Of a stretch of DNA of 64,000 bases, positions 10,901 through 20,606 are shown piece by piece. Every line of letters begins with the position of its first letter. The first letter of the stretch is position 1. This stretch comes from Caloramator sp. mosi_1 (GTDB lineage: Bacteria > Bacillota > Clostridia > Clostridiales > Caloramatoraceae), in NCBI RefSeq assembly GCF_028622835.1, contig NZ_CP117677.1:2156820-2220819 (forward strand), in the 5' to 3' direction. Below the pieces are notes generated by a model. That model searched no databases. It was not told where the DNA came from and saw nothing but the letters and a program-made list of their open reading frames with translations. The translations under genes and the position numbers were made by a program.

Positions 10901-11239
10901 ATGCACGAACTGGCAATTACAGAAGGAATTATTAAAATTGTTGAGAAGGAAGCAAAAATCATAATTTTAAAAGGTAAATGCAATCAAAATAGTAGTTGGG
11001 GAATTATCGGGAGTTTTCCCCAACTGATTCAGGATTATTTTGATATTGCAAGCAAAGGAACAATTGCTGATGGAGCAGAACTTGTAATAAGAAGAGTTGA
11101 AGCTAAATTAAAGTGTAATGAATGTGGAAGTGAAGGAAAAGTTGAAAATCATAGGCTAAGATGTAAGAGTTGTGGAAGTTTAAATGTTACAATAACTTCT
11201 GGAAAAGAATTTTATGTAGATAGCTTGGAGGTAGATTAA
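10901..11239 (+). CDS. hypA: Nickel chaperone HypA
   Basis: Delivers Ni(II) to the hydrogenase large subunit with HypB. The N-terminus MHELAIT contains His2, the Ni ligand, and the zinc site is formed by CNECG and CKSCG. The 112-residue frame looks intact, but residues about 20-43 are garbled. Three one-base deficits in short runs (near 10957, 10969 and 11018) take the reading out of frame and back; restored, this part gives the family motif KVNAIKIVVGELSGVFPQLI. It starts 8 bases after mbhL and ends 1 base before hypB. Confidence 0.93.
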   Translation: MHELAITEGIIKIVEKEAKIIILKGKCNQNSSWGIIGSFPQLIQDYFDIASKGTIADGAELVIRRVEAKLKCNECGSEGKVENHRLRCKSCGSLNVTITSGKEFYVDSLEVD

Positions 11240-11240
11240 C

Positions 11241-11929
11241 TTGGAAATTAAGGTGGTAAAACAGATTCTTGAATGGAATGAAGATTGCAGTAACGAAATT
11301 AAAAATACATTTGAGGATAAGAATATATTTATGATAAATGTAATGGGTTCTCCTGGAGCAGGAAAAACCAGTTTAATTGTAAACTTAATAAATGAACTTA
11401 GAAAAGATTATAAAATAGCAGTGATTGAGGGAGATATTGCTGGCCAAATAGATGCAGAAAAAATAAAACAGATGGATATTCCAGTTGTACAATTAAATAC
11501 CGATGGTGCTTGTCATATTGAAGCTATGTCAATAAAACATATATTAGGATATTTTAATTTAGATGAAGTAGATGTAATTATCGTAGAAAATATAGGTAAT
11601 TTGGTTTGCCCAGCAGAATTTAATATTGGAGAGGATATAAGAATAGCTATTTTAAGTATTCCTGAGGGAGACGACAAAGTAGAAAAATATCCTCTGATGT
11701 TTTCAACCTCTGAAATATTAGTTTTAAATAAATATGATATGAAGGAACATTTTGATTTTGATGATAAAAAGTTGAATCTATAGCAAAGGAAATGAATCCT
11801 GATATAACTGTTTTTAGAGTTTCAAATAAAACAAAAGCAGGTTTAAATGAGTTAGTTGATACATTGAAAAATGTAATCAATAAAAAATTAAAAAGTAAGG
11901 GGGCTTTAATTGAAACCTACAAAGCTTAG
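11241..11929 (+). CDS. hypB: Nickel-dependent GTPase HypB
   Basis: SIMIBI-class GTPase that drives nickel insertion. Visible: P-loop GSPGAGKTS near residue 37, EGDIAGQIDAEKI, the metal-site Cys-His pair in GACHIEA, ENIGNLVCPAEF with the second metal-binding Cys, and the guanine-specifying NKYD. It lacks an N-terminal His-rich nickel store. TTG 11241 follows GGAGGTAG. One frame change near 11770. As read the last frame runs to 11929 and overlaps mrpE; one more A in the run near 11887 would end it at about 11897, which I think more likely. Confidence 0.92.
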
Positions 11930-12428
11930 TTCAGTTCTTTCAACCTTTATATTTTGTTATCTGTTCTGGATACTGTTTACTTGGACATTTACATCACAAG
12001 AACTAATAGCAGGAGCAGTTGTAAGTCTTCTTGTAGCAGTATTAACAGCAAGATTTTTTATTCACGAAAATGCTTTTTACCTATTTAATCCAGTTAAATT
12101 TATTAATTTAGTGCTTTATATTTTTATATTTCTAAAGGAACTTTGGAAAGCAAATGTTGATGTTGCAAGAAGATCACTAAATCCAAACTTACCTGTAAAC
12201 CCTGGAATAGTAAAGGTACCAGTAAGTTTAGAATCTGAATATGGAATGTCAATGCTTGCAAATTCGATAACACTAACTCCTGGGACAATCACAATGGATA
12301 TTACTGAAGAAAACGGAAAGCACTATTATTATATTCATTGGATTGATGTATCAGAAAAAGATAGAGAAAAGGCTGGAGAAGCTATTAAGGGTACTTTAGA
12401 AAGCTGGATAAGGAGGATTTGGAAGTGA
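11910..12428 (+). CDS. mrpE: Mrp-type antiporter subunit E (MbhA-like)
   Basis: Membrane subunit of the Mrp module that couples H2 evolution to Na+/H+ transport. About 172 residues, with two N-terminal hydrophobic helices (FCYLFWILFTWTF region and the following AGAVVSLLVAVL), one further helix, then a soluble C-terminal domain containing the family signature MLANSITLTPGT. TTG 11910 is preceded by AAGGGGGC. It is the first of an unbroken antiporter gene set, and its stop overlaps the mrpF start (GTGA). Confidence 0.9.
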   Translation: MKPTKLSSVLSTFIFCYLFWILFTWTFTSQELIAGAVVSLLVAVLTARFFIHENAFYLFNPVKFINLVLYIFIFLKELWKANVDVARRSLNPNLPVNPGIVKVPVSLESEYGMSMLANSITLTPGTITMDITEENGKHYYYIHWIDVSEKDREKAGEAIKGTLESWIRRIWK

Positions 12429-12679
12429 ATAGTTTAATATTTGTTTCAATCATCTATATTATGTTAGCATTAGCTCTTTGCTACAGACTATTTAAGGGGC
12501 CAAGTGCTGTAGATAGAGTAGTGGCTGCAGACAGTATAGATTTATTAACTGTAGTTGCTCTTGTTCTATTCGCTGTATACAGTAAACGAGCTATCTATTT
12601 AGATATAGCTTTAACTCTTGCAATTCTTGGTTTTATAGGTACATTACTAATTTCAAAGTATCTGGAGGGAAAACTATGA
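12425..12679 (+). CDS. mrpF: Mrp-type antiporter subunit F (MbhB-like)
   Basis: Small membrane protein of about 84 residues with three predicted helices and the MrpF signature CYRLFKGPSAVDRVVAADSI. I place the start at GTG 12425 because AGGAGG at 12411-12416 is 8 bases away and the GTGA overlap with mrpE is typical of coupled genes; TTG 12419 would sit too close to the ribosome binding site. Confidence 0.9.
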   Translation: MNSLIFVSIIYIMLALALCYRLFKGPSAVDRVVAADSIDLLTVVALVLFAVYSKRAIYLDIALTLAILGFIGTLLISKYLEGKL

Positions 12680-13010
12680 TATATGTAGCTTATCTATTTA
12701 TGTTTTTAGGATGCTTTTTGCCTTTGCAGGTACTATTGGTGTTTTAAGAATGCCTGATGCATACTGCAGAATGCAATCAAGTACAAATATTGCAACATTA
12801 GGTACCTTAGGGGCACTTGTTGGAGGATTTATTTTAGCACTAACGTTAGGAAATACAGTTATGGCTTTAAAAATAATATTTATTGCTGTTTTTATAATAA
12901 TTACAAATCCAGTGGCTGGACATGCTATTTGTAAAGCTGCATACAAATCAGGTGTTAAAGCTGAAAAATTGATATGTGATGATTATGGGAGGGATTTTCC
13001 TAATGAATAA
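12676..13010 (+). CDS. mrpG: Mrp-type antiporter subunit G (MbhC-like)
   Basis: Membrane subunit of about 111 residues with three helices. The family motif GVLRMPDAYCRMQSSTN follows the first helix. ATG 12676 lies within the end of mrpF, behind GGAGG. One base is missing near 12710 (T/G run), which splits the first 12 codons from the rest. The stop overlaps the mbhD start. Confidence 0.9.
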
Positions 13011-13250
13011 TATTGTTTTATTAAATGTTTTAATTTTAATAGGCATACTTGTTTCAGCTATTTTAACTGTTTATTTTGACGATCTATTATCATCTATTGT
13101 TGCATTAGGTGCTGTAGGCTCATTTGTTGCATTGGAATTTATATTGTTGCACGCACCTGATGTGGCTATTGCGGAGGCTGCAGTAGGTGTTGTATTACAA
13201 CCGGTAATCTTTATTGTAGCCCTTAGAAAAGTAAGGGGGTTAGAAAATGA
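13003..13250 (+). CDS. mbhD: Hydrogenase/antiporter subunit MbhD (MrpA C-terminal, DUF4040)
   Basis: Small membrane subunit corresponding to a C-terminal piece of MrpA. Two or three helices are visible, with the signature HAPDVAIAEAAVG that is typical of DUF4040. ATG 13003 follows GGGAGGG. The frame as read goes to 13314, but one more G in the run 13235-13239 would give LRKVRGVRK followed by a TGA overlapping the next ATG; I adopt that end because the next gene starts at 13247. Confidence 0.82.
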
Positions 13251-13587
13251 AGAAGTTTTTAGCTTATTTTTCTTTAACAGTATTTTTAATAATTGGTTGT
13301 TATACAGCTTTTGAAATGTCTAAATTATCACCAACCTTTGATGGAGAAAAAGTAAATGTTGTTGAATTATATAATGATCCAAAAATTATGATTTTAATGA
13401 TGCAGACGGAGTTGCAAATCTAATGGTTAAGCAAACAATTGAAAAAACACACGCTTTAAATGCTGTAACAGCAATTGTTTTTGACTTCAGAGGTTACGAT
13501 ACTCTTGGTGAATCATTTGTATTATTTACTGCCATTTCGGGCACTGTTGTTATTTTAAGAAATGCTATGAAAGGAAGGGCAGATTAA
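13247..13587 (+). CDS. mbhE: Hydrogenase/antiporter subunit MbhE
   Basis: Membrane subunit matching the last piece of MrpA (MbhE). About 113 residues; a signal-anchor-like N-terminal helix (KKFLAYFSLTVFLIIGC), then NAVTAIVFDFRGYDTLGES, the conserved motif of this family, and a second helix FVLFTAISGTVVIL. One frame change near 13380. The start overlaps the probable mbhD stop (ATGA) and it ends one base before mrpB, so the two are tightly coupled. Confidence 0.8.
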
Positions 13588-13588
13588 T

Positions 13589-14039
13589 ATGAAGAAAAAC
13601 AACATAAAAGTTAAAGATTATATTATTAAATCTGCTGCAGACTTTTTACACCAATAGGATTAGTTTTAGGTCTTTATATAATCTTACACGGACATTTAAG
13701 CCCAGGTGGTGGATTCCAAGGCGGTGTAATAGTTGCTTCAGCAGTTGTTTTAATCTATTTAGGATATGGATATGAAATTTCAACAAAGACATTTAATCAA
13801 AATTTATTAAAGAAGAGTGAAGCAATAGGTGCATTGATGTATTCCTTTTTGCATTGCTTGGTATATTTTATGCTACTAACTTCTGCAGAAATGTATTTTT
13901 TAATGTAGGAAATCCGGGAGATCTATTTAGTTCAGGTACAATATTTTTAATGAATGCAGCAGTTGGTTATAAAGTTCTAACAGGTGTAGGATTTTTAATA
14001 TTATTAATGTTCGGTCTTTTAGCAAACAAAGATGCATAG
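13589..14039 (+). CDS. mrpB: Mrp-type antiporter subunit B (MbhF-like)
   Basis: Membrane subunit of about 150 residues with four helices. The family signature HGHLSPGGGFQGGVIVASA is seen near residue 38. Frame changes occur near 13645 (T run in DFFTPIG) and near 13850. It starts one base after the mbhE stop and is followed by mrpC with a GGGGTGATT ribosome binding site. Confidence 0.88.
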
Positions 14040-14053
14040 ATAGGGGTGATTAA

Positions 14054-14404
14054 ATGTTATTACTGAATTATATAACTTGTATAATTCTTATAGTATTAGG
14101 TTTATATACAATTGTTACTAAAAAGAATTTTATGAAGATAGTTATAGGAATGGGATTGCTGGATTATGGTATAAATCTTTTGCTTATAAGTGTTGGATTT
14201 AAGGCAGGGGGAACAGCTCCTATATTTACTATAAATGAGCTTGATAGGAGTTCCTTCTTTGTTGATCCTGTACCACAGGCTTTAACACTTACATCAATAG
14301 TTATAGGTGCCTGTGTAACAGCACTTGCTCTGGCACTTGTAATTATGATTAACAAACATTATGGTACTCTTGATACCGATAAGGTAAGGAGGTTAAAAGG
14401 ATGA
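14054..14404 (+). CDS. mrpC: Mrp-type antiporter subunit C (NuoK-like)
   Basis: Intact 116-residue membrane protein with three helices, homologous to complex I subunit NuoK. Typical features are GLLDYGINLLLI in helix 2 and DPVPQALTLTSIVIGACVTA in helix 3. Its stop overlaps the mrpD start by four bases (ATGA), as usual in mrp operons. Confidence 0.92.
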   Translation: MLLLNYITCIILIVLGLYTIVTKKNFMKIVIGMGLLDYGINLLLISVGFKAGGTAPIFTINELDRSSFFVDPVPQALTLTSIVIGACVTALALALVIMINKHYGTLDTDKVRRLKG

Positions 14405-16296
14405 CACAACATTTACCTATTTTATCTATAATTACTTTATTTATAGGAGCTTTTATTGTTGCTTTGATAAAAGAAAAAAATGAAATGCTTAGAAATTCAA
14501 TAGTATTAATAGTAACATTTTTATCCTTTATTTTTACATTGATGATGTATGGTCCAATTATTGGTAAAGGTGAAATAATTACTTATTGGATGGGTAACTG
14601 GAGTCCTATTAAAGATTGGGCTATAGGAATAGGATTAGAGGTTGACCAATTAAGTTTATTCTTTGGTTTATTTATATCCCTATCAATTGTGATTTCAGCA
14701 CTTTATTCCTTTAGATATATTGAAAAGGAAACTGGAAAAGATAAATATTATGTTTTGTTCTTAATGATGTCAGCAAGTGTAATGGGCTTTATATTTACTG
14801 GAGACCTTTTTAATATGTATGTAATGATAGAAATTATGACCTTTGCATCAGTTGCATTAACTGCATTTAGAAATGATAGACCAGAAGCAGTTGAAGCAGG
14901 TTTTAAATATATTGCGATTGGTTCAATTGGTTCATCTTTAATACTTTTAGCTACTGTAATTATTTATGCACAGTTCCATACTTTAAATTTAGCTCAGCTT
15001 GCAGGTGAGTTATATAATAAATATACTCCAATAACTTTATTTGCACTTGCATTGATGATAGTAGGTTATGCTGTTAAGGTATTTGCTGTTCCTACACATT
15101 TTGTAGCCCCAGATGCTTATATGGTGGCTCCTTCATCAATATCAATGTTATTCTCAGGAATAGTAAATAAAGCAGCTGTTTATGGTATTTTAAGAATAAT
15201 TTATGTAGTATATCAAAGTATGAATTTACCTTCAATGCAATTTTTACTAATTTTCTGGGGAACAGTAACAATGTTTATTGGTGTAACTATGGCTCTTGCA
15301 CAACACGATTTCAAGAGACTCTTAGCATTCCATAGTATTTCACAAATAGGTTATGTAATAACAGGTATTGGATTAACAACAGCTCTTGGTATAACAGGTG
15401 GATTATACCATGCACTTAACCATACATTATTTAAGGGATTATTATTCCTTTGTGCAGGGGCAGTATTTTATGCAACTGGAACTACAGATTTAGATAAACT
15501 TGGTGGACTTGCAAAAAGAATGCCTCAAACAGCACTAATATTTTTAATAGGTGCCTTTTCAATAAGTGGTATACCACCTTTTAATGGTTTTGTGTCAAAA
15601 TGGATAATTTACCAAGCATCCTATGAAGCAGGTTATGCTCCTGTTACTATAATTGCTTTAATTGTTAGTGTTATGACATTAGCTTCTTTTATAAAGGTGG
15701 CACAATCAGCATTCTTTGGACAATTACCAAAGGAATTTAAAAATGTAGAAGAAGTACCACTTTCAATGAGAATCCCAATGTGGATTATGGCAGTTTTATG
15801 TATTATAGGCGGTATAGTACCTTCAGCAGTGACAAAATATTTAATTACACCAGCTGCAAATGCTGTTATGAATTCAGCAAAATATGTAGAAGTAATGATG
15901 GGAAAGGATTTTGCAGCAAAATTTTATAAAAATATAGGTACTGCACCAATTATCGATTATAAATTAGCTGGATATTGGCAACCAATAGCTTGGTTGATAC
16001 TATTTGGAATTCTATTACTTGCATTTACTATGGTTGCAGTCCTTGGAGGATTTAATCCAAAGAAATTTAGCTATGCAGATGAAGAAGATGCAAAATACGA
16101 TGTATTCTATAGTGGAGAATCAGCTGAGTTTTCACACGTAGGTGGAAGTGATTTGTTCTGGGGCTTAAAATATCAATTTAGACACTACTTTGATTTTATG
16201 CATAGAATTCATAGTGGATTGGTTAATGACTATGCCCTCTCTGTTGTAATAACTGCAGCAGTTATATTACTATATGTTTTCACTTTTGTTAGATAA
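14401..16296 (+). CDS. mrpD: Mrp-type antiporter subunit D (MbhH, NuoL/M/N-like)
   Basis: Large ion-translocating subunit, 631 residues, intact. About 14 hydrophobic helices. The transmembrane Glu is seen in MIEIMTFASVAL and the Lys in GYAVKVFAVPTHFVAPDAYM, both proton-channel residues in antiporter-like subunits; the following HSISQIGYV and HALNHTLFKGLLFLCAG also match. The C-terminal 120 residues extend beyond the core and end in one more helix, giving a longer protein than a standalone MrpD of about 500 residues. Confidence 0.93.
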   Translation: MTQHLPILSIITLFIGAFIVALIKEKNEMLRNSIVLIVTFLSFIFTLMMYGPIIGKGEIITYWMGNWSPIKDWAIGIGLEVDQLSLFFGLFISLSIVISALYSFRYIEKETGKDKYYVLFLMMSASVMGFIFTGDLFNMYVMIEIMTFASVALTAFRNDRPEAVEAGFKYIAIGSIGSSLILLATVIIYAQFHTLNLAQLAGELYNKYTPITLFALALMIVGYAVKVFAVPTHFVAPDAYMVAPSSISMLFSGIVNKAAVYGILRIIYVVYQSMNLPSMQFLLIFWGTVTMFIGVTMALAQHDFKRLLAFHSISQIGYVITGIGLTTALGITGGLYHALNHTLFKGLLFLCAGAVFYATGTTDLDKLGGLAKRMPQTALIFLIGAFSISGIPPFNGFVSKWIIYQASYEAGYAPVTIIALIVSVMTLASFIKVAQSAFFGQLPKEFKNVEEVPLSMRIPMWIMAVLCIIGGIVPSAVTKYLITPAANAVMNSAKYVEVMMGKDFAAKFYKNIGTAPIIDYKLAGYWQPIAWLILFGILLLAFTMVAVLGGFNPKKFSYADEEDAKYDVFYSGESAEFSHVGGSDLFWGLKYQFRHYFDFMHRIHSGLVNDYALSVVITAAVILLYVFTFVR

Positions 16297-16310
16297 GGAG
16301 GGACTGTAAG

Positions 16311-17269
16311 GTGGAATTACTAAAAAGAGTTCTATATATTTTACTTTATCCAGGTTTAATTTATTGTGTTATAGGAGGACTAATTTTAGCAGGAATAGAT
16401 AGAAAGCTTCTTGCAAGAATGCAAAAAGAATAGGACCTCCAATATTACAGCCTTTTTATGATTTCTTTAAATTACTTGGAAAAGAAACAATAGTACCAAG
16501 AAATGCCGCAAAAAGCATTTTTAGCTGCACCAGTAATAGGTTTAATTAGTTTAATTACAGTTTCGCTATTTATTCCAGTTTTTAAGTTTAGTCCATTTAG
16601 CACATATGCTGATTTAATAGTTGTAATATACTTGTTAACAATACCTGCAGTAGCATTAATCGTTGGTGGTTCGGCATCAGGTTCACCTTATGCAGGAGTT
16701 GGAATCTCAAGAGAAATGGTTGCTATAATATCCTATGAATTACCAATGGTTGTATCTTTACTTGCAGTTGCTAAAAAGTAGGTTTAGCTTTAAATAATGG
16801 TGTAATGACATTTTCACTATCACAAATAGTTGAATATCAAGCTCAATATGGTCCGCTATTTACCAAGTTGAGTATAATACCAGCATTTATTGCAATGCTT
16901 CTTGTAATACCTTGTAAGGTTGGAAGTTTACCCTTTGATATAGCAGAGGCAGAAATAGAAATTTGTGAAGGACCTCTTGTTGAATATAGTGGAGCACCAC
17001 TTGCGATTTTTAAATTAAACCACGCAATTAAAATGCTTGTTATGACTTCACTATTTGTTACACTTTTCTTAAGTGGATCAGGAACAGGAATATTAGCTGT
17101 TGATGCGATAATACAATTTGTCTTAATGTTTATTGTAATGTTCTTCTCTATAACACTCTTAAAGGCTATAACAGCAAGATTAAGAGTAGAACAAACTTTA
17201 AAATTTTATTGGACTTACCCTACAGCCCTTGCAATATTAAGTTTAATACTTGTTTATTTTGGGTTGTAA
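16311..17269 (+). CDS. mbhM: Membrane-bound hydrogenase subunit MbhM (NuoH-like)
   Basis: Membrane subunit that links the hydrogenase arm to the antiporter arm, homologous to NuoH. GTG 16311 follows AAGGAGGG. Characteristic parts are RIGPPILQPFYDFFKL near residue 40 (with fs), SREMVAIISYELPMV and the acidic loop PFDIAEAEIEICEGPLVEYS. About 320 residues, eight helices. Frame changes near 16430, 16505 and 16780. Confidence 0.9.
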
Positions 17270-17285
17270 TTTAGGAGGTGTTTAA

Positions 17286-17729
17286 ATGTTTGAAAAGCTA
17301 ATTGAAAAGGGATTAGAAAAATCTGCTTGGTTATATCATTTAAATACAGGATCTTGTAATGGATGTGATATTGAACTTGTTTCAGTAATAACTCCAAGAT
17401 ATGATGCTGAAAGATTTGGTTTTAAAATTGCAGGTTCTCCAAGACACGCAGATATAATTGTAGTTTCAGGGCCTATAACATCACAATCCAAAGACAGACT
17501 TATAAGAACTTTAGCACAGGTACCAGATCCAAAGGTTGTGGTATCATTAGGTTCTTGCCCAAGGTCCTGTAATGTATTCAGTGGAAGTTACTGTGTTGAA
17601 GGACCATTAGATAAATACGCACCAATTGATGTATCAATTGCTGGTTGTCCTCCAAAACCAGAAGCTATAATGGCGGGATTAGTAAGAGCTGTTGAGATAT
17701 TAAAAGAAAAAAGGAGGGCAATGAAATGA
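17286..17729 (+). CDS. mbhJ: [NiFe] hydrogenase small subunit MbhJ (NuoB-like)
   Basis: Electron-transferring small subunit with the proximal [4Fe-4S] cluster. Intact, 147 residues. The four ligands sit in GSCNGCDIE, GSCPRSC and AGCPPKPEAI. It lacks the twin-Arg signal of periplasmic hydrogenases, in line with a cytoplasm-facing group 4 enzyme. It overlaps mbhN by four bases. Confidence 0.94.
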   Translation: MFEKLIEKGLEKSAWLYHLNTGSCNGCDIELVSVITPRYDAERFGFKIAGSPRHADIIVVSGPITSQSKDRLIRTLAQVPDPKVVVSLGSCPRSCNVFSGSYCVEGPLDKYAPIDVSIAGCPPKPEAIMAGLVRAVEILKEKRRAMK

Positions 17730-18179
17730 AATTTCCTTATTTAAAAGAAGCAGTAAAATCTTTGTTTTCAAAGCCTTCAACTGAAAATTTTCCAAAGGAA
17801 GTAAAAGAAGCACCTGAAGGTTATAGAGGTAAAATTGCCTTTTATCCAGAAAAATGTGTAAACTGCGGTATGTGTATTAGAGTTTGTGCACCAGGTGCAA
17901 TAACAAGAACTATTGAAAAGGTTGAAGAAGGCGATAAGATTACTTTCCAATTCTATATGGGACAATGTACCTTCTGTCAGCTTTGTCAAGATTTCTGTGC
18001 AAGAAAGGCTATTGAATTAACTAAAGATTATCTAATGATAGCTGAAGATGAAGAGGAATTAATGGTTAGAGGTACTTTTATTAAAAAGCACCACCTAAAC
18101 CACCTGTACCACCTGCAAAGCCAGCTACTGCTCCTATAAACAATAATGAGACTAAAAAGAAGAGGCAAAGGCAGAATAG
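17726..18179 (+). CDS. mbhN: Hydrogenase polyferredoxin-type subunit MbhN (NuoI-like)
   Basis: Accepts electrons from reduced ferredoxin and passes them to MbhJ. Two [4Fe-4S] motifs: CVNCGMCIRVCAPGAI near residue 48 and CTFCQLCQDFCARKAI near residue 78. After one base missing near 18083 the path continues into a Pro/Lys-rich tail (APPKPPVPPAKPATAP) and ends TKKEEAKAE at 18179. Such Pro-rich tails are common in subunits of this kind. Last gene of the cluster, directly before a strong terminator. Confidence 0.92.
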
Positions 18180-18184
18180 TTTTT

Positions 18185-18220
18185 AGAGCTGTTGACGCAT
18201 TTATGTCAACAGCTCTTTAC
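18185..18220 (+). terminator. Terminator of the hyp/mbh cluster
   Basis: Perfect 12-bp stem AGAGCTGTTGAC (18185-18196) with its complement at 18205-18216, 8-nt loop, followed by TTT. It lies immediately after mbhN. Confidence 0.85.
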
Positions 18221-18254
18221 ATAGATGTGAATAAAAATGATTAATATAAAGTAT

Positions 18255-18283
18255 TTGAAAATTTCATTATTTTAAGTTAAAAT
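18255..18283 (+). promoter_or_regulatory. Sigma-A promoter of deoC
   Basis: TTGAAA (18255-18260) and TAAAAT (18278-18283) with a 17-bp spacer, about 30 bases upstream of the deoC start. Confidence 0.65.
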
Positions 18284-18313
18284 ATATATTGCAACTTTGA
18301 AAGGAGGAATAGT

Positions 18314-18989
18314 ATGATTACAAAAGAATATGTAGCATCAATTATTGATCACACTATACTAAAGGTTGAAACAACACCAGAGGATGTAAAGAAGGTTTGT
18401 AAAGAAGCTAAGGAAAACAATTTTGCATCAGTTTGTATTAATCCTTGTTATGTCAAATTGGCAGCAGATGAACTAAAGGGAACAAATGTTAAGGTTTGTA
18501 CAGTTATTGGTTTCCCTTTAGGAGCTAATTCATATGATGTAAAGGCCTATGAGACAAAAAAGCCATTGAAGATGGTGCACAAGAAGTTGATATGGTTATT
18601 AATATTGGAATGTTAAAGGCAAAAGAATATGACTATGTAAAAAGGATATAGAAGCTGTTGTTAATGCAGCAAAGGGTAAAGCTTTGGTAAAAGTTATAAT
18701 TGAAACTTGTCTTTTAACTGATGAAGAAAAAGAAATTGCTTGCAAGTTATCCATTGAAGCAGGAGCGGATTTTGTTAAAACATCTACTGGTTTTAGCAAA
18801 TGGGGAGCTAAAGAAGAGGATGTAAGATTGATGAGAAGAGTTGTTGGTAGTGAAAAGGGTGTAAAGGCTTCAGGCGGAGTACATAGTTTTGAAGATGCAG
18901 TTAAAATGATAGAAGCTGGGGCAAATAGAATAGGTGCAAGTTCTTCTTTGAAAATAATTGGAAAATCAAATGAAGAAAAGGCTTATTAA
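18314..18989 (+). CDS. deoC: Deoxyribose-phosphate aldolase
   Basis: Splits 2-deoxyribose 5-phosphate into glyceraldehyde 3-phosphate and acetaldehyde in deoxynucleoside catabolism. Visible: [41 protein letters not shown], then [13 protein letters not shown] and the Schiff-base Lys in VKTSTGF, followed by GVKASGGV. About 225 residues, normal length. Two frame changes (near 18560 and 18645). It has its own promoter and terminator, thus probably a single-gene unit. Confidence 0.94.
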
Positions 18990-19027
18990 TAATTAGACAT
19001 AGTGTCTTTTAGAAAACTTGAACTTTT

Positions 19028-19065
19028 AAAAGTCCTCTAATAAAAATTAGAGGACTTTTAATTTT
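19028..19065 (+). terminator. Terminator of deoC
   Basis: 14-bp perfect stem AAAAGTCCTCTAAT (19028-19041) with its complement at 19046-19059 and a 4-nt loop, followed by a T-rich tract. The left end of an ISL3 element begins directly after it. Confidence 0.85.
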
Positions 19066-20543
19066 GGCTCTTTGTCAATAGTTGGGGCGGGCATTAGATT
19101 AGAATGCCTGTCCTTTCTTATTTGATAATGATTTTAGCAAGATAGATAGGATGAGGGGAGTTTACCCTTAAAAAATTGCACGACAAAAAGACCAACGATA
19201 GTTGGATTTCCTAAAATACAATATTTAACAGATTATTTATTACAACAATGAAGAATTCTATTCCTGAATCTATCAAAATTTCTATAGCCGAAGGCTATTC
19301 TTTTAATAACTTTGATTTTATTATTAAATCCTTCTATACAAGCATTTGTATAAGGAATATCAAAAGAATTACAAATCTCATTAAAATATCTGATATAGGT
19401 ATTTGCACATCTTTTCAATTCATTGATACCACTATTTTGTGCAAGTTTAATCCAATCTTTTAAGAGGACACGAGCTTCGTTAGAAGAAGGTGAAGCATCA
19501 ATAATACTCAATAACTTTTCCTTTAAAGTGTGGGCAATTGCTAATTCACTATTATAAGAAAACATAACTTGTAAAGCTAACTTTGAATCTGTATCAAGTA
19601 AGCCATATCTTTTTAAAATAAGCTTTTTACTTCTTTTAAAGTATTTTCTTAATTTAATTGATAGTTCTCTTTGGATACGTTTTCTTACCGCTTCTACTGC
19701 CCATATGACTTGTCTAATATAGTGAAATTTATCTATAACAATTACAGCATTTTTGAAATAAGTTTTAGCTAAATCAATATAGGGTTGCCACATATCACAA
19801 ATAAAGTGTGTAACGCTATCGCGATTTTTAATTTTTCTAAAATAATCTATAAGAATATGCTCTTTTCTATCTTTAATAATGTCTAGTATTTTATGATTAA
19901 CAGGATCGACTATTGCACAATGATATTTAGAACCACCAGAGTTACCTTTAAATTCATCTATAGATATTATTTTAGGTAAATTAGTAGGAGAAGAGTAAGA
20001 TACATTATCAAAAATACGTTTTATAGTATCGATAGATAGATTAGTTTTTCTAGCAACTGATGTCATACTATATTCATTAGATAATTCATAAATTACAAAC
20101 ATAGCTAATCTATTAGTTATTCTATGATAACGAGGTAAAAATTCTATATGTTCATAAAATTTTTTGCCGCAGGCATTACAACGATATCTACGTTTTTTAA
20201 GAATGATAAAAGTATGTTTAAAGAATAAGGGTATGTCTTTAATACGCTGAATTCTATAATCGTGAACTCTTGTAACTTTGGAATTACAATTAGGGCAAGT
20301 ACAAATTTTTTCTTAGTTTCTAAGTATATCTCAATGTACGTGTCATTATGAATAATCTTTTTATAATAACATCTTTAAAACCTAATAAATTTTTGATAGA
20401 ATTATTAGTGTGCACTTGATGGATGCCTCCTTTCAGGTAAGGTTTTTGTTTGGTTATTTTAATTTTACCAGGTGTCTAATCAGGTGCACATATTTTTTGT
20501 AAAAAATATGCTGGGTCTACGCCCCAACATTTATTATAGAACC
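19066..20543 (-). mobile_element. ISL3-family insertion sequence, copy 1
   Basis: 1478-bp element. Ends are imperfect inverted repeats beginning GGCTCTTTGTCAATAG (left) and GGTTCTATAATAAATG (right, complement), both continuing into GTTGGGGCG. It is flanked by the 8-bp target duplication TTAATTTT at 19058-19065 and 20544-20551, the size expected for ISL3. A second copy at 28627-30102 differs only by two homopolymer lengths. It lies between the deoC terminator and the Lon-type protease gene. Confidence 0.95.
19233..20415 (-). CDS. ISL3-family transposase
   Basis: DDE transposase of about 394 residues. GTG 20415 follows AGGAGG at a 10-base distance. The N-terminus has a zinc finger (CPNC ... 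CNACGKKFYEH), and the catalytic core shows SIDEFKGNSGGSKYHCAIVD, ICDMWQPYIDLAK and VIDKFHYIRQV, typical of ISL3. The C-terminal 289 residues form an intact frame; the first about 100 need two or three single-base corrections (A runs near 20365 and 20310). The same apparent shifts occur in the other copy. Confidence 0.9.
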
Positions 20544-20606
20544 TTAATTTTTTATCCTTAAAATAACAACTACAGAATATTATATATTAAGTAAGGAGGT
20601 GAACAT

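Noticed and set aside
19248-19463. Plus-strand frame of 71 codons inside the ISL3 element, repeated at 28808-29023
   Set aside because: It is the reverse strand of the transposase; it repeats only because the element repeats, and has no ribosome binding site.
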